Source: Methanobacterium_B sp963703015
Lineage (GTDB): Archaea > Methanobacteriota > Methanobacteria > Methanobacteriales > Methanobacteriaceae
Length of the DNA: 64,000 nucleotides
Assembly: GCA_963703015.1 (NCBI GenBank)
Contig: OY969779.1
Span: 930,001-994,000 of the forward strand
Direction: 5' to 3'
Positions within the stretch are counted from its first letter, which is position 1. Each line of letters begins with the position of its first letter. Of this stretch, positions 44,867 to 54,224 are shown in pieces. The translations under genes were made by a program, and so were the position numbers. Below the pieces are notes generated by a model. The model worked only from the letters and a program-made list of their open reading frames with translations, searched no databases and was not told the origin of the DNA.

Positions 44867-44882
44867 ATAAGTATATACTTAT
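44867..44882. promoter_or_regulatory. Perfect 16-base palindrome over the arsR promoter
   Basis: ATAAGTATATACTTAT is identical on both strands, and a further half-site (TATAAGTATATA) lies just to the left, 44856-44867. It contains TATA-box-like sequence and ends five bases before the ATG at 44888, so binding of a dimer would block transcription. The likeliest binder is the ArsR protein encoded next to it. The function is inferred. Confidence 0.6.
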
Positions 44883-44887
44883 GTAAC

Positions 44888-45229
44888 ATGATGTTGAGAA
44901 TTGAACCTGATGACGAAGATCGATCAGAGGAATTGGAAGAATTATTTAAAGCTCTGGGAAATGTCAACAGGTTAATTCTTATTTACTGCTTGGCATCAAC
45001 TGAAAAAAAAAGTTTCAGCGTCACTGAAATGGCAGAGATGATGGGCTTAACCCAGCCAGCAGCATCACAACACCTAAAAATACTCAAAACAGTAAACATA
45101 CTGCACTCCAATAAACAAGGAAATTATATTTATTACACATTCAATAAAAACGCCCTAGTTAAACACAAAGAAAAAATTGACTCCCTTTTTTGTTGTGTTT
45201 TCAACAAATGCGAACACAACGAAGAATAG
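44888..45229 (+). CDS. ArsR-family winged-helix regulator
   Basis: About 113 residues from ATG 44888 (or the next codon, also ATG); the frame extends to 44822 through the promoter and palindrome and is not coding there. The ArsR HTH is clear: EELFKALGNVNRLILIYCLASTE, then VTEMAEMMGLTQPAASQHLKILKTVNILHSNKQGNYIYYTFN. The C-terminus has a Cys cluster (FCCVFNKCEHNEE) that could bind a metal or sense redox state. The transcript may have almost no leader. Next downstream by 60 bases is lon, so it may control the protease. Confidence 0.87.
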   Translation: MMLRIEPDDEDRSEELEELFKALGNVNRLILIYCLASTEKKSFSVTEMAEMMGLTQPAASQHLKILKTVNILHSNKQGNYIYYTFNKNALVKHKEKIDSLFCCVFNKCEHNEE

Positions 45230-45289
45230 ATTGATTATAATTGCATAAAAATTACCTAAATCCTAAAAAAATCCTCCAAAAGTGATACC

Positions 45290-47671
45290 ATGAACGATAT
45301 AAATGTTAATAAAAAATTGTCAGTACTAGTTATACCAGACAAGGTCTTGATACAGGGCACCAAAATGACCCTCAAGATCGGTAAAAAAGTAGGCGGTGAA
45401 CTCTACCAAAAAATTGCCAATGATGATTTTCAAGCCATATCTGTGGCAGTTAAAGAAGATAATTTAGAGGGACTTTATTCAGAGTCTGATCTCTACAATG
45501 TCGGAACCTTGATCAGAATAGAAAATATCAAACCAATGAAAGACTTCTACCAAATAATGGTCCATGTAGAAGAAAGAGTAGAAATAGAAGATGTAACTCC
45601 CGATGGTCCAGGATTTAAAGCCACCTACAGAGTAGTACCAGACATCATTGATCTTGATGAAGAAAATCAACAGGAAATTGTTGAACACATCAAAGATATG
45701 GTATCTGAAATGAGTCAAAACTTCAAGGGCTCACAGACCTATATAGAGCAGATAAACAAATTAAATGACCTAGGCCAGATCATGGGATACGTTTATCCGT
45801 ACCTCAGGATTTCAATAGATGAACAACAAGAACTCCTTGAAATCAGATCTCTCAAGGATAAAAGTCTCAGATTTATTGACATCTTGATAGAACAAAAAGA
45901 ATCCATCAACTTCCAGATGGAACTAGCTGCAAAATTCAACAATGAAATGAACAGAACCCATAGGGAAAATATGTTGAAAGAACAGTTAAAAGCCATTCAA
46001 GAAGAACTGAATGATTCTCAAGGTGGAAGTGGCAAAAAAGATTACAGAGAACTGATTGAAGAATCTGAAATGCCTGAAGAAGTTAAGGAAGTTGCATTTG
46101 AAGAAGTGGACAAATTAGAAAGACAAGGACCACACAGTTCAGAAGAAAACGTCATTCGAAGTTACCTGGACCTCTTAACAACCCTTCCATGGGGAAAAGG
46201 TGAAATAAAAGATGTGGATATTAAATCTGCTAGAAAATTACTCAATGAAGAACATTACGGACTTGAAAAGGTTAAAGATCGTATCATCCAGCACCTGACT
46301 GTGATGAAACTGAAACAGAACAAACAGGGATCCATACTCCTCCTTGTGGGTCCACCAGGAACTGGAAAAACCAGTTTAGGTAAAAGTATAGCTGAAGTTC
46401 TAGGAAGAGAATATGTGAGAATAAGTCTTGGAGGAGTTAAAGACGAAGCAGAAATAAGAGGTCACAGAAGAACCTACCTAGGAGCCCTTCCAGGAAGAAT
46501 CATACAGGGAATGAAACGTGCAGGAACAACCAACCCAGTATTTATTCTGGACGAAGTTGATAAACTCATGGCAGCCTACAATGGCGACCCTGCAAGCGCA
46601 CTCCTAGAGGTACTTGATCCTGAACAAAATGACAGCTTCTCAGACCATTACCTAGAAGTACCATACGACCTTTCAGATGTGTTCTTCATAGCTACAGCCA
46701 ACTCCTACAGAGATATTCCAGGACCACTCAGAGACCGTATGGAAACCATAGAAATAGGCAGTTACACCAGCCACGAAAAATTCAACATAGCCAAACAACA
46801 CCTCATACCCGAGGTACTAGAAGACCATGGAATCGACTCTAAACAACTTCAAATAGAAGATGAAGCACTCAAAACCATTATAGAAAAGTACACAAGAGAA
46901 GCAGGTGTTAGGGGAATAAAAAGACAGCTTTCAGCAGTTGCAAGAGTTGTATCTGAAAAGATCGTTCTTGGAAATGTTGAACTACCCTACATTGTAAAAT
47001 CAGACATGCTTTACGACATACTCGGACACGAACTCACCCAGTACAACAGAGCAGGTAAAAACAACCCCCCAGGCGTTGTTACAGGACTAGCATGGACTCC
47101 AGTAGGTGGAGATATACTGTTCATTGAAGGGGCTTTCATGCCAGGAACAGGTAAATTAACACTCACAGGACAGTTAGGTGATGTCATGAAGGAATCTGCT
47201 AAAATATCACAGACATTGATTCGTTCAAGACTGGCCTTCAGCATGAAAAACGCTGAGTTCGATAAAAAGGACCTTCACATACACGTACCTTCAGGAGCAA
47301 TACCTAAAGATGGTCCATCTGCAGGTGTAGCACTCCTGAGTACCATAGCCTCACTTGTAACAGGACATGAAGTCGATCCTAAACTGGCAATGACCGGTGA
47401 AATATCCTTGAGAGGAGCCGTACTTCCAGTTGGCGGAATCAAAGAAAAGGTACTTGCAGCACACCGTGCAGGAATAAACCGCATCATCCTGCCTAAAGAG
47501 AATGTGAAAGACCTTGACGATGTTCCAGAAGAAGTTAAAACAGAAATAACATTCATACCAGTGGATACTGTTGAAGATGTTATCAAAGAAACCATAGGAA
47601 TCGAACTTCCAAAACCTATGCTCATGGGAATAACCAACGATGACCATGTACCTGGCGGAGCTGGAATCTAA
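45290..47671 (+). CDS. lon: ATP-dependent Lon protease (LonA type)
   Basis: A 793-residue soluble Lon with the full bacterial LonA order: N-terminal LON substrate domain (1-200), helical domain, AAA+ ATPase with GPPGTGKTS near residue 353 and ILDEVDKL Walker B, sensor R finger region, and C-terminal protease with the Ser in KDGPSAGVALLS near 676 and the Lys in GGIKEKVLAAHRAG near 719. It degrades damaged or regulatory proteins in the cytoplasm. The archaeal norm is the membrane-bound LonB, so a LonA here suggests acquisition from bacteria. The start has an AAGTGAT signal and a terminator follows. Confidence 0.96.
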   Translation: MNDINVNKKLSVLVIPDKVLIQGTKMTLKIGKKVGGELYQKIANDDFQAISVAVKEDNLEGLYSESDLYNVGTLIRIENIKPMKDFYQIMVHVEERVEIEDVTPDGPGFKATYRVVPDIIDLDEENQQEIVEHIKDMVSEMSQNFKGSQTYIEQINKLNDLGQIMGYVYPYLRISIDEQQELLEIRSLKDKSLRFIDILIEQKESINFQMELAAKFNNEMNRTHRENMLKEQLKAIQEELNDSQGGSGKKDYRELIEESEMPEEVKEVAFEEVDKLERQGPHSSEENVIRSYLDLLTTLPWGKGEIKDVDIKSARKLLNEEHYGLEKVKDRIIQHLTVMKLKQNKQGSILLLVGPPGTGKTSLGKSIAEVLGREYVRISLGGVKDEAEIRGHRRTYLGALPGRIIQGMKRAGTTNPVFILDEVDKLMAAYNGDPASALLEVLDPEQNDSFSDHYLEVPYDLSDVFFIATANSYRDIPGPLRDRMETIEIGSYTSHEKFNIAKQHLIPEVLEDHGIDSKQLQIEDEALKTIIEKYTREAGVRGIKRQLSAVARVVSEKIVLGNVELPYIVKSDMLYDILGHELTQYNRAGKNNPPGVVTGLAWTPVGGDILFIEGAFMPGTGKLTLTGQLGDVMKESAKISQTLIRSRLAFSMKNAEFDKKDLHIHVPSGAIPKDGPSAGVALLSTIASLVTGHEVDPKLAMTGEISLRGAVLPVGGIKEKVLAAHRAGINRIILPKENVKDLDDVPEEVKTEITFIPVDTVEDVIKETIGIELPKPMLMGITNDDHVPGGAGI

Positions 47672-47683
47672 AAAAGCCTGCAA

Positions 47684-47733
47684 AGAGAATTTCTCCATAA
47701 CTGGAGAATTATTTCTCTTTTTTATTTTATTTT
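47684..47733 (+). terminator. Hairpin and T-tract terminator of lon
   Basis: The inner stem TTCTCC (47691-47696) pairs with GGAGAA (47703-47708) and an outer stem AGAGAA (47684-47689) pairs with TTCTCT (47713-47718). A T-tract follows to about 47733. It starts 13 bases after the lon stop. Confidence 0.7.
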
Positions 47734-47798
47734 ACTCAAAAATCCCTACAAAAAATTCGTTTTATAAGTTAATTATCCAAAATATAAATAAACTCTTT

Positions 47799-48341
47799 TT
47801 ATAAACTCTCTGCAATTTCCAATAATTTATTAACTGTTTTCCAATTCCTTGTTGTGGCATTTAATCCCAATTTCTTCTCAAAGAAGTTGTTGTTCAATTT
47901 AGTTCTACCATAACCCTCTGGAAGGTATAGATATATTTCTCTAGATACTAAAACCAATTTTTCTGTACTTTTAATTCCCTTAATATTCTCCATATCTATT
48001 GAATGAACCATATCATGAGGAATCGCTGAAAGAAATGTCACATGCGAATATTCCTCTTCTTTATCCCCAAATGGACATGATTTAACCACTGCTTTAAGTT
48101 CTTCCATGGTTCTTATTACAACTTCAACACGGTAGTTGAAGGTTTCAAATATTTTTTGTGTTATCATTTCAGCTAGATCTTCAGGATCATCCATGTTTGA
48201 TTTAAAAATTACATTTCCACTCTGAATGTAGGTTTTAACTGGTTTAAAACCCATTGATATGTAGATATCTTTTAGATCTGCCATTTTAATTCTCTTACTG
48301 CCTACGTTAATTCCTCTTATCATGGAGATGTATGTTGTCAT
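47799..48341 (-). CDS. DUF1697 family protein
   Basis: A 180-residue DUF1697 protein. The opening MTTYISMIRGINVGSKRIKMADLK and the YIQSGNVIFKS segment near residue 38 are diagnostic. The KLNNNFFEKKLGLNATTRNWKTVNKL end is also typical. The function of the family is unknown; it is frequent in bacteria and patchy in archaea, so transfer is plausible. GGTG lies before the ATG, 12 bases after the upstream winged-helix gene, so they form an operon. Confidence 0.87.
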   Translation of the reverse strand: MTTYISMIRGINVGSKRIKMADLKDIYISMGFKPVKTYIQSGNVIFKSNMDDPEDLAEMITQKIFETFNYRVEVVIRTMEELKAVVKSCPFGDKEEEYSHVTFLSAIPHDMVHSIDMENIKGIKSTEKLVLVSREIYLYLPEGYGRTKLNNNFFEKKLGLNATTRNWKTVNKLLEIAESL

Positions 48342-48353
48342 GAATTTGCACCT

Positions 48354-49442
48354 TTAAAAATCGATTTCAATACCCATACAAGTTTTATCAATGAATTTTG
48401 AGTAATCCTTTATTTCAGAAACTAATGCGTTATTCTCCTGATCATTTAATGGTCTGAAATAATTTAATTTGAAAACTACATTATTTTTGGTTATCCCACG
48501 CTTCCATATTCCTGTAGCTTTGCCGTTGACTAGAATTACCGGGTTAAATCTGCCATATTTTGGTTTTAGATATTGTTTTGCCTTTTCGTCAATGGATGCT
48601 CCTCGATCCTGGTATGCCAGTAAATAATCATCATATTGTGGAATTATTTTAATGTTTGGCAAGGTTTGAAGTTTCCGTTCCTTGTTTATTGGGCTAACTT
48701 TTGACCAGTAAGTTTTATTTCCAATTTCAAACCTGTCGAGTTCGGATTTTATAGATTTTAATCCAGTTTTTGCTTCTTTAACTGTTAATCCAGACCACCA
48801 GACAAAATCTTTAAGGGTTGCTGGCCCATGTGACTGAAAATATCGTTGGGAAATCTCCTTCAATGCAGACTCATTTGAAAGTGTGGTTGCGGGAAGATCT
48901 TCTGAGGAATGGTAATTTGGATCGTTTTTAATTGAAATTCCCTGGTGAATTAAACCTTCCAGTGAAGCTCTTTGCAGTATGAATGTGAATCTTTGACCCT
49001 CTGTGGAAATATTATTTTCCATTATAATTTCCCTTAACTTGGATCTTTGAATTCCATTTGTGCCTGAAAGTGCTTCTTTGAGGATCTTTCCAGTTTTATT
49101 TAGAGTTTCTTCATCCAATCCCAGTTCTCGATATCTTCGGGCATTTCTTTTTATTAAACGTGGCCCTATTAATTTAAGCAGCCATTTGATGTCTTTGGAG
49201 TTAACGAAATGTAATGTACCTCTGTTCGCCCACGTTCTCACTATTTTTTTGGATTTAAGTGCATCTTCAACACATTTATCTGTTTTACTTCTTAAACGCA
49301 GCCCTATTGACCATTTAGCACCGTCATATTCCTGTGCCTGTACTGCCATAAGCCAAGACACAAGATGGTCAGGAGATCTGATCCTATCTGATCCCATGTG
49401 TTGACTTTCCAGTCTTTCAATTGATATATCATCAAATTCCAT
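48354..49442 (-). CDS. Winged-helix DNA-binding domain protein (HTH_42 / DUF1006 family)
   Basis: A 362-residue protein of the family seen in AlkX/AlkZ-like DNA glycosylase proteins. The family signature includes LVSWLMAVQAQEYDGAKWSIGLRLRSKTDK near residue 25-55, RTWANRGTLHFV near 70, GPATLKDFVWWSGLTVKEAKTGLK near 200-225 and IKIIPQYDDYLLAYQDR near 270, where the QYDDYLL-type segment corresponds to the catalytic Q-x-(D/Q) region of related glycosylases. Related bacterial proteins unhook DNA cross-links. Here the activity is inferred only. It is co-transcribed with the DUF1697 gene. Confidence 0.82.
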   Translation of the reverse strand: MEFDDISIERLESQHMGSDRIRSPDHLVSWLMAVQAQEYDGAKWSIGLRLRSKTDKCVEDALKSKKIVRTWANRGTLHFVNSKDIKWLLKLIGPRLIKRNARRYRELGLDEETLNKTGKILKEALSGTNGIQRSKLREIIMENNISTEGQRFTFILQRASLEGLIHQGISIKNDPNYHSSEDLPATTLSNESALKEISQRYFQSHGPATLKDFVWWSGLTVKEAKTGLKSIKSELDRFEIGNKTYWSKVSPINKERKLQTLPNIKIIPQYDDYLLAYQDRGASIDEKAKQYLKPKYGRFNPVILVNGKATGIWKRGITKNNVVFKLNYFRPLNDQENNALVSEIKDYSKFIDKTCMGIEIDF

Positions 49443-49608
49443 AATTTTTTACCTTGAACTATTTGGATTCTAGACTAGTTTCATTTATTGTGCAGAAACT
49501 ACTAATTTTTTTCTCCATAGGGATTAATGACCCCTTTGGAAAACTAATTAAATGTTGTAAATCTAAAAATAAAATTAACAAGTCTAATTATGAATTTTAT
49601 TTGGTGGG

Positions 49609-51186
49609 ATGATCCATTTGCAAGTGAAAAATCAAGACAAATCTGGAAAACTAGTTTTAGCCACTCTCATCTTAGTTGCGGGTGTTGCGAATTTGAATCT
49701 TTCTGTTGCAAATGTTGCCCTTCCATCCATCGGTTTTGCATTTGATGCTTCCCAATTCCAATTAAATCTCGTTGCTGTGGGTTATTCACTGGGTCTTGCG
49801 GCCTCTGTACTCTGGTTCGGTGCCATTGGTGATCATTACGGACGAAAAACCATGCTTATCGCAGGAACATTACTTGCAATACCTGCTTCGATACTTGCAG
49901 GATTTGCTCCAGACATCAATACTCTTATTGTGGCACGTATCATTGGAGGTTTGGCTGCAGGCATGTCATTCCCAACTACTCTAGCATTGATAGCCGTATT
50001 ATGGTCTGGTAATGAAAGAACCAAATCCATTGCCCTATGGTCAGGTATAGGTGCGGCAATTGCTGCCCTTGGACCTGTAATATCAGGTTATCTCCTTTTG
50101 TCCCACAACTGGAGTTCGGTGTTTTTAGTAACATTACCTTTAGCATTGTTGGCACTGTTAATGGCAATGAAATATGTTCCAGCACACGTAAACGAAACCA
50201 CCGATTCTGTAGACAATATCGGAGGACTTTTATCCCTTTTAATGATCGGAACACTCATAATGGCCATAAACTTCGCACCAGTACCCAATCAAGGTATATT
50301 CGTACTGGAATTACTAGTCTTTGCTGTTGTGGCCATGATACTATTTATTTACAGACAAAAACATGCCAAGAGTCCATTGTATGACTTGAATGTTGCAAGT
50401 AGGCAGATCTTTTGGGTGGCAGCAACTGCAGGTATAATTGTATTTGGTTCCCTCATGGGTGCCATGTACATTGGACAGCAATTTCTCCAAAATATAATGA
50501 ATTACTCCACCTTAAATTCGGGTTTAGCTATTTTGCCGGCTGTGGTGTGCATGGTGATTGTGGCTCCATTTTCTGCTAGGCTCGTAAACTCCAGGGGTTC
50601 CAGATTTACCCTTCTTATAGGTTACCTTTTCTGTTTGTTCGGATTTTTAACAATGCTCATACTGTGGAAGGAAGGTATCCCCTACTGGAAGGTGGGACTT
50701 GCATATGCATTCATAGGCATAGGGGTTGGTTTTGCAGGCACACCTGCCTCACATTCACTCACAGGATCCGTTCCAATTAAGCGTGAGGGAATGGCATCAG
50801 GTACTGCTGATCTTCAGCGTGATTTTGGAGGTGCTATCATGACCTCAATTTTTGGTGCCCTTTTAACAGCAGGCTATGCAAAGGCATTCAGTTCAAAAAT
50901 TTCAGGACTTCCAAGTTATGATCAAAGCCAAATTTCAAATAACATTATTTCAGAACTTCTTAAATCATTTGACAGCGCATCAAATGTTGCTCTGCAGTAT
51001 CCACAGTACTCATCAAATATAATAAATGCTGCGAAAATCTCATTCCTATCTGGAGATCACTGGGCATACATTGCAGGAATATTGGCAATTTTCATTGGTG
51101 GAATTCTCATATACTTCAAATTCCCAAATAAGGAAGATGAAAAAACATTGCTTGAATCCTACGAAACTGAGGACAAAACTAGTTAA
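49609..51186 (+). CDS. MFS transporter, DHA2 drug-exporter family (EmrB/QacA type)
   Basis: A 525-residue protein with about 14 transmembrane helices, typical of DHA2 multidrug/H+ antiporters. MFS motif A (GAIGDHYGRKTMLIAG) is in the loop after the second helix near residue 72, and the exporter motif C (IAALGPVISGYLL) is near 155. The start is ATG 49609 or TTG 49618; the GGTGG Shine-Dalgarno is too close to the ATG, which favours TTG and a product three residues shorter. It is divergent from the winged-helix gene and ends convergent with a surface-protein gene. Confidence 0.9.
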   Translation: MIHLQVKNQDKSGKLVLATLILVAGVANLNLSVANVALPSIGFAFDASQFQLNLVAVGYSLGLAASVLWFGAIGDHYGRKTMLIAGTLLAIPASILAGFAPDINTLIVARIIGGLAAGMSFPTTLALIAVLWSGNERTKSIALWSGIGAAIAALGPVISGYLLLSHNWSSVFLVTLPLALLALLMAMKYVPAHVNETTDSVDNIGGLLSLLMIGTLIMAINFAPVPNQGIFVLELLVFAVVAMILFIYRQKHAKSPLYDLNVASRQIFWVAATAGIIVFGSLMGAMYIGQQFLQNIMNYSTLNSGLAILPAVVCMVIVAPFSARLVNSRGSRFTLLIGYLFCLFGFLTMLILWKEGIPYWKVGLAYAFIGIGVGFAGTPASHSLTGSVPIKREGMASGTADLQRDFGGAIMTSIFGALLTAGYAKAFSSKISGLPSYDQSQISNNIISELLKSFDSASNVALQYPQYSSNIINAAKISFLSGDHWAYIAGILAIFIGGILIYFKFPNKEDEKTLLESYETEDKTS

Positions 51187-51296
51187 AACAATTGGATATA
51201 AAATTAAAAAAGGTTGTAAAGCAATTAAAGTAAATTATTGATTTATACAATTAATTATTCATAATTTACAGTTAATTGCATGTTTATGGTGATTGT

Positions 51297-53075
51297 TTAA
51301 TACATCCATGTTTGGATATTGAAGTTAGTCATTCCAGCAGATTCTGGATTTGTTCCATTGAAGTTTGTTCCCCACCAGTTATTCTCTGCATTAATCAAAC
51401 CCTCTGCTGTATATACTGCTATTACTGTATTATTTTCGATATGGTTGTAATTTAAAGTAGCATTAGCATATCCATCTTCAATTGTGTTGTAAACTGCACC
51501 ACCATTATCAGCGGCTGTGTTGTTTGTGATTGTGTTGTTTGTGATGATAGTTGTGGCGTTACCATAATTTCCATTATTATTTATAGCCCCACCATCTGCT
51601 GCTGTGTTGTTTACAATAATATTGTTAGTTATGTTGGATATAACCTTACCATAATTCCCTTCATTATCAATACCTCCACCAAAACGGTTTGAAGTATTGT
51701 TTATAATTGTACAGTTACTAATAGTTACAATAGAGTTACTATAATCTCCATTATTGTACACAGCACCACCATAATCTTTTGCAGCATTATTTATTAAGGT
51801 ATTATTGTTTAAAGTGGCATTAAGTTGGTCACCGTAATCTCCATCGTTGATTATGGCACCGCCTTCTACTGCACTGTTATTTAAAAATGTGTTGGTATTT
51901 ACTGCGACTGTAACATTACCATAATCTCCGGAATTATCTATAGCTCCCCCATCGGTGGCACTATTAGCCAGGAAATGATTATTATCCACAGTAGCTGTAA
52001 CATTACCATAGTCTCCTGCATTGGAGATTGCACCGCCGTTGGTTGCTGTATTATTTAGAAATGTATTGTTAGTTACTGTTGTTGCAAGGTTATTACCCCG
52101 ATCTCCATCGTTTATAATCGCTCCGCCATTTATTGCAACATTATTTATGAATATATTGTTACTTATGGTGGTGTTGGTGTTGTTACCATAAAATCCAGTG
52201 TCTTCAATGGCACCCCCAACAAATGTTGCTGAGTTGTTTGATAAGGTGTTGTTTGTTACTGTGGCAGTAACATTTCCATAATCACCTGCAATATCAATAG
52301 CACCCCCACTACCACCATGCCCCTTTGAATGGTTATTTAGGAGTTTATTATTAGTTATAGTGACTTTGGCATTACCATAAGTACCACCATTGAATATTGC
52401 CCCACCAACATATATTGCAGAGTTGTTCCAGAAGGTATTATTATTTATATCACATACAGCATTACCATAAGCTCCTTCATTGATAACAGCACCACCATTT
52501 GTTGCATTGTTACTTAAAAATGTGCAATTAGCTATGTTGGCTGTAGCTTGACCATAAGCTCCTTCATTATTGATTGCACCACCATAATTTGATGCAGAGT
52601 TTTTTTGTAAAGTGCAGGAGTTGATTGATAATGTTCCCTGATTAGTTATTGCTCCCCCATTGGTAGCATTACCATTTTCAAGTGTTAAATTTTCTAGTGT
52701 GCAAGTTGTATTAGCAGTTATATTGAATATGCCACTAACACCCTCTGCATTTATGATTGTTCCAGTTTGACTCTGACCCATAACAGTCAAGTTCTTGTTA
52801 ATTGTTAGATTATAGTTGCCTGTTGTGTTGTAATTTCCGTCGGCCAGATAGATAGTTCCATTGTTTGAAACTGCTCCGACAGCATTTGCTATGGTTGCTT
52901 TAGCAGTTGCCGAGCTAAGCCCATCATTAGCATCGTTACCACTTGCAGGGTTTACGTAGAGAGTGTTATTATTACCCTCTGCAGCTGCAAAGTAAAATCC
53001 TCCTGCTGAGATAATTATCAAAAAAAATGACACAAAACATGCCATTACAATAATGTTTTTGTTTGTAAAGACCAT
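51297..53075 (-). CDS. Beta-helix adhesin-like surface protein with GGAI repeats
   Basis: About 592 residues from ATG 53075 (after GGGGTT; the frame's TTG at 53087 lies on the Shine-Dalgarno). A signal peptide (about 1-32) is followed by LYVNPASGNDANDGLS and then about 14 repeats of roughly 30-35 residues with GGAIxNxGxYGN and NNTFLNNTA motifs. These wind into a parallel beta-helix like polymorphic outer-membrane or pectate-lyase folds. The end (NNWWGTNFNGTNP) is the closing motif usual in methanobacterial adhesin-like proteins. No membrane anchor follows. It is probably secreted and wall-associated, mediating contact. Confidence 0.88.
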   Translation of the reverse strand: MVFTNKNIIVMACFVSFFLIIISAGGFYFAAAEGNNNTLYVNPASGNDANDGLSSATAKATIANAVGAVSNNGTIYLADGNYNTTGNYNLTINKNLTVMGQSQTGTIINAEGVSGIFNITANTTCTLENLTLENGNATNGGAITNQGTLSINSCTLQKNSASNYGGAINNEGAYGQATANIANCTFLSNNATNGGAVINEGAYGNAVCDINNNTFWNNSAIYVGGAIFNGGTYGNAKVTITNNKLLNNHSKGHGGSGGAIDIAGDYGNVTATVTNNTLSNNSATFVGGAIEDTGFYGNNTNTTISNNIFINNVAINGGAIINDGDRGNNLATTVTNNTFLNNTATNGGAISNAGDYGNVTATVDNNHFLANSATDGGAIDNSGDYGNVTVAVNTNTFLNNSAVEGGAIINDGDYGDQLNATLNNNTLINNAAKDYGGAVYNNGDYSNSIVTISNCTIINNTSNRFGGGIDNEGNYGKVISNITNNIIVNNTAADGGAINNNGNYGNATTIITNNTITNNTAADNGGAVYNTIEDGYANATLNYNHIENNTVIAVYTAEGLINAENNWWGTNFNGTNPESAGMTNFNIQTWMY

Positions 53076-53087
53076 TTTTAACCCCAA

Positions 53088-53909
53088 AAAAGTTTTTAGA
53101 AATGATTCAATTATTTTTAATTTTGTTAGAGTAATTTTATTTTTTTAGAAAAGATATTCAAAATTTATTTAATTTACAATTCATATAAATCCACGTTATG
53201 AAATTAAAACCTAAAACTATTAACGAATCAAATGTTAAAAATATTTAATACAATTTTGAATCTATAATTTTTAAGAGTTTAACATATAATTATCTTAATT
53301 CCACGTAACTAACTACAAAATTCATATTTCGATTGTGGAGTAGAAAGTGAAAGTTAATAATAATGTAGAATATAATAATATAATGGGATTATTATATCAA
53401 GTGTTCCCCATTCTAAAAATTTGAAAAAGTATTTAAAATTTAAAGTAATACATAAAAGTCCAATAATTATACTATGGACTTTTTGGAATTTTCAGACTTT
53501 TTGGAATGTATTGGGTGAAAAAACATGAAGATGAAAATTAACTCTTTTAAAGAAGAACTGGCGTTCTGCCATCTTATTTTACTGGAAGAAAGGATGAACT
53601 AAAAGAATTAAAATATATTTATTTCAACCAAAGGCGGAGATCCTGGGAATATTATAATATTTAGTCCTAAAGGCATTGGAAAAACTTGTTTACTCATTAA
53701 ATTTCAAGAAAAAACTCCACATATCCCTCTTTAACAACATTCATAAATAAAAATAGAAATCACTATAATTTAGCTTAAGTAAAAATATTACATATATATA
53801 CACTGAGTATGATTTAAATTGCGTCAAACTACACTATAACGAAGTTAGTATTTTATATGAAAATTATTGGGCAGTATTCTTTATTAAACTATAATTAATT
53901 ATTATAATT
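53088..53909. other. Long AT-rich non-coding region holding a gene relic
   Basis: No intact gene is seen across 822 bases. The left part (53088-53470) is AT-rich and includes the promoter of the adhesin-like gene to the left. A repeat of GACTTTTTGGAAT occurs twice near 53477-53510. The ATPase relic at 53525-53734 is listed separately. The part after it, to 53909, has TATA-like runs and precedes the small membrane protein gene. Confidence 0.55.
53525..53734 (+). pseudogene. Remnant of an AAA-type ATPase gene (frameshifted)
   Basis: Three overlapping pieces read as one protein start if two frame changes are allowed. An ATG at 53525 after GGGTGAAAA gives MKMKINSFKEELAF; a shift near 53578 gives FTGRKDELKELKYIYFNQRR; a second near 53635 gives GDPGNIIIFSPKGIGKTCLLI, containing a Walker A loop. 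This order (FxGRxxEL then xxxGxxGxGKTxLL) is that of archaeal STAND/AAA_16-type ATPases. A stop follows at 53732-53734 and I see no later ATPase motif. The gene is broken and its 3' part appears lost. Confidence 0.6.
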
Positions 53910-54224
53910 ATGAAATCATATACTGGTATTATCATTATTACCATAGGCATAATAGCCCTTTTAATTACTCAAATTGTAAATGATCGAATTTCTTATTTTA
54001 GTATGGGTGCAATTGGAATTATCGTTGTTGGACTAGTTTGGATGTTTTTCAATTCTAAAGATTCAAAACAGAAATTTAACTTCAGAAAAACAGATTCTGA
54101 GGATAACTGTACTAAATGCAAATATTACTGTGCAAAATCTTTTGATGGAGTTCAAGCAATTTGTAAATTTTTAAATATAAAAGTAGATGAATTTCACATA
54201 TGCGATTTTATACAAAATAACTAA
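53910..54224 (+). CDS. Small two-helix membrane protein with cysteine cluster
   Basis: A 104-residue protein with two transmembrane helices (about 5-25 and 32-50), then a short soluble tail with five Cys in CTKCKYYCAKSFDGVQAICKF...CDFIQ, suitable for binding zinc or an Fe-S cluster. No strong ribosome binding site is seen before the ATG. I do not recognise the family. It stands alone in an AT-rich stretch between the relic and the kinase. Confidence 0.6.
   Translation: MKSYTGIIIITIGIIALLITQIVNDRISYFSMGAIGIIVVGLVWMFFNSKDSKQKFNFRKTDSEDNCTKCKYYCAKSFDGVQAICKFLNIKVDEFHICDFIQNN

Noticed and set aside
44822..44887. Upstream extension of the ArsR frame (MKWILFLKNRKVYKY...)
   Set aside because: It is the promoter and palindrome read as protein; ArsR homology starts after ATG 44888.
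49772..50384. Several overlapping frames within the MFS transporter gene
   Set aside because: They are shadows of a strongly biased coding frame with 14 clear transmembrane helices.
51297..53075. CRISPR-like regular repeats
   Set aside because: The regularity is at the protein level (GGAIxNxGxYGN) within a single open frame. DNA repeats are diverged, with no uniform spacers.
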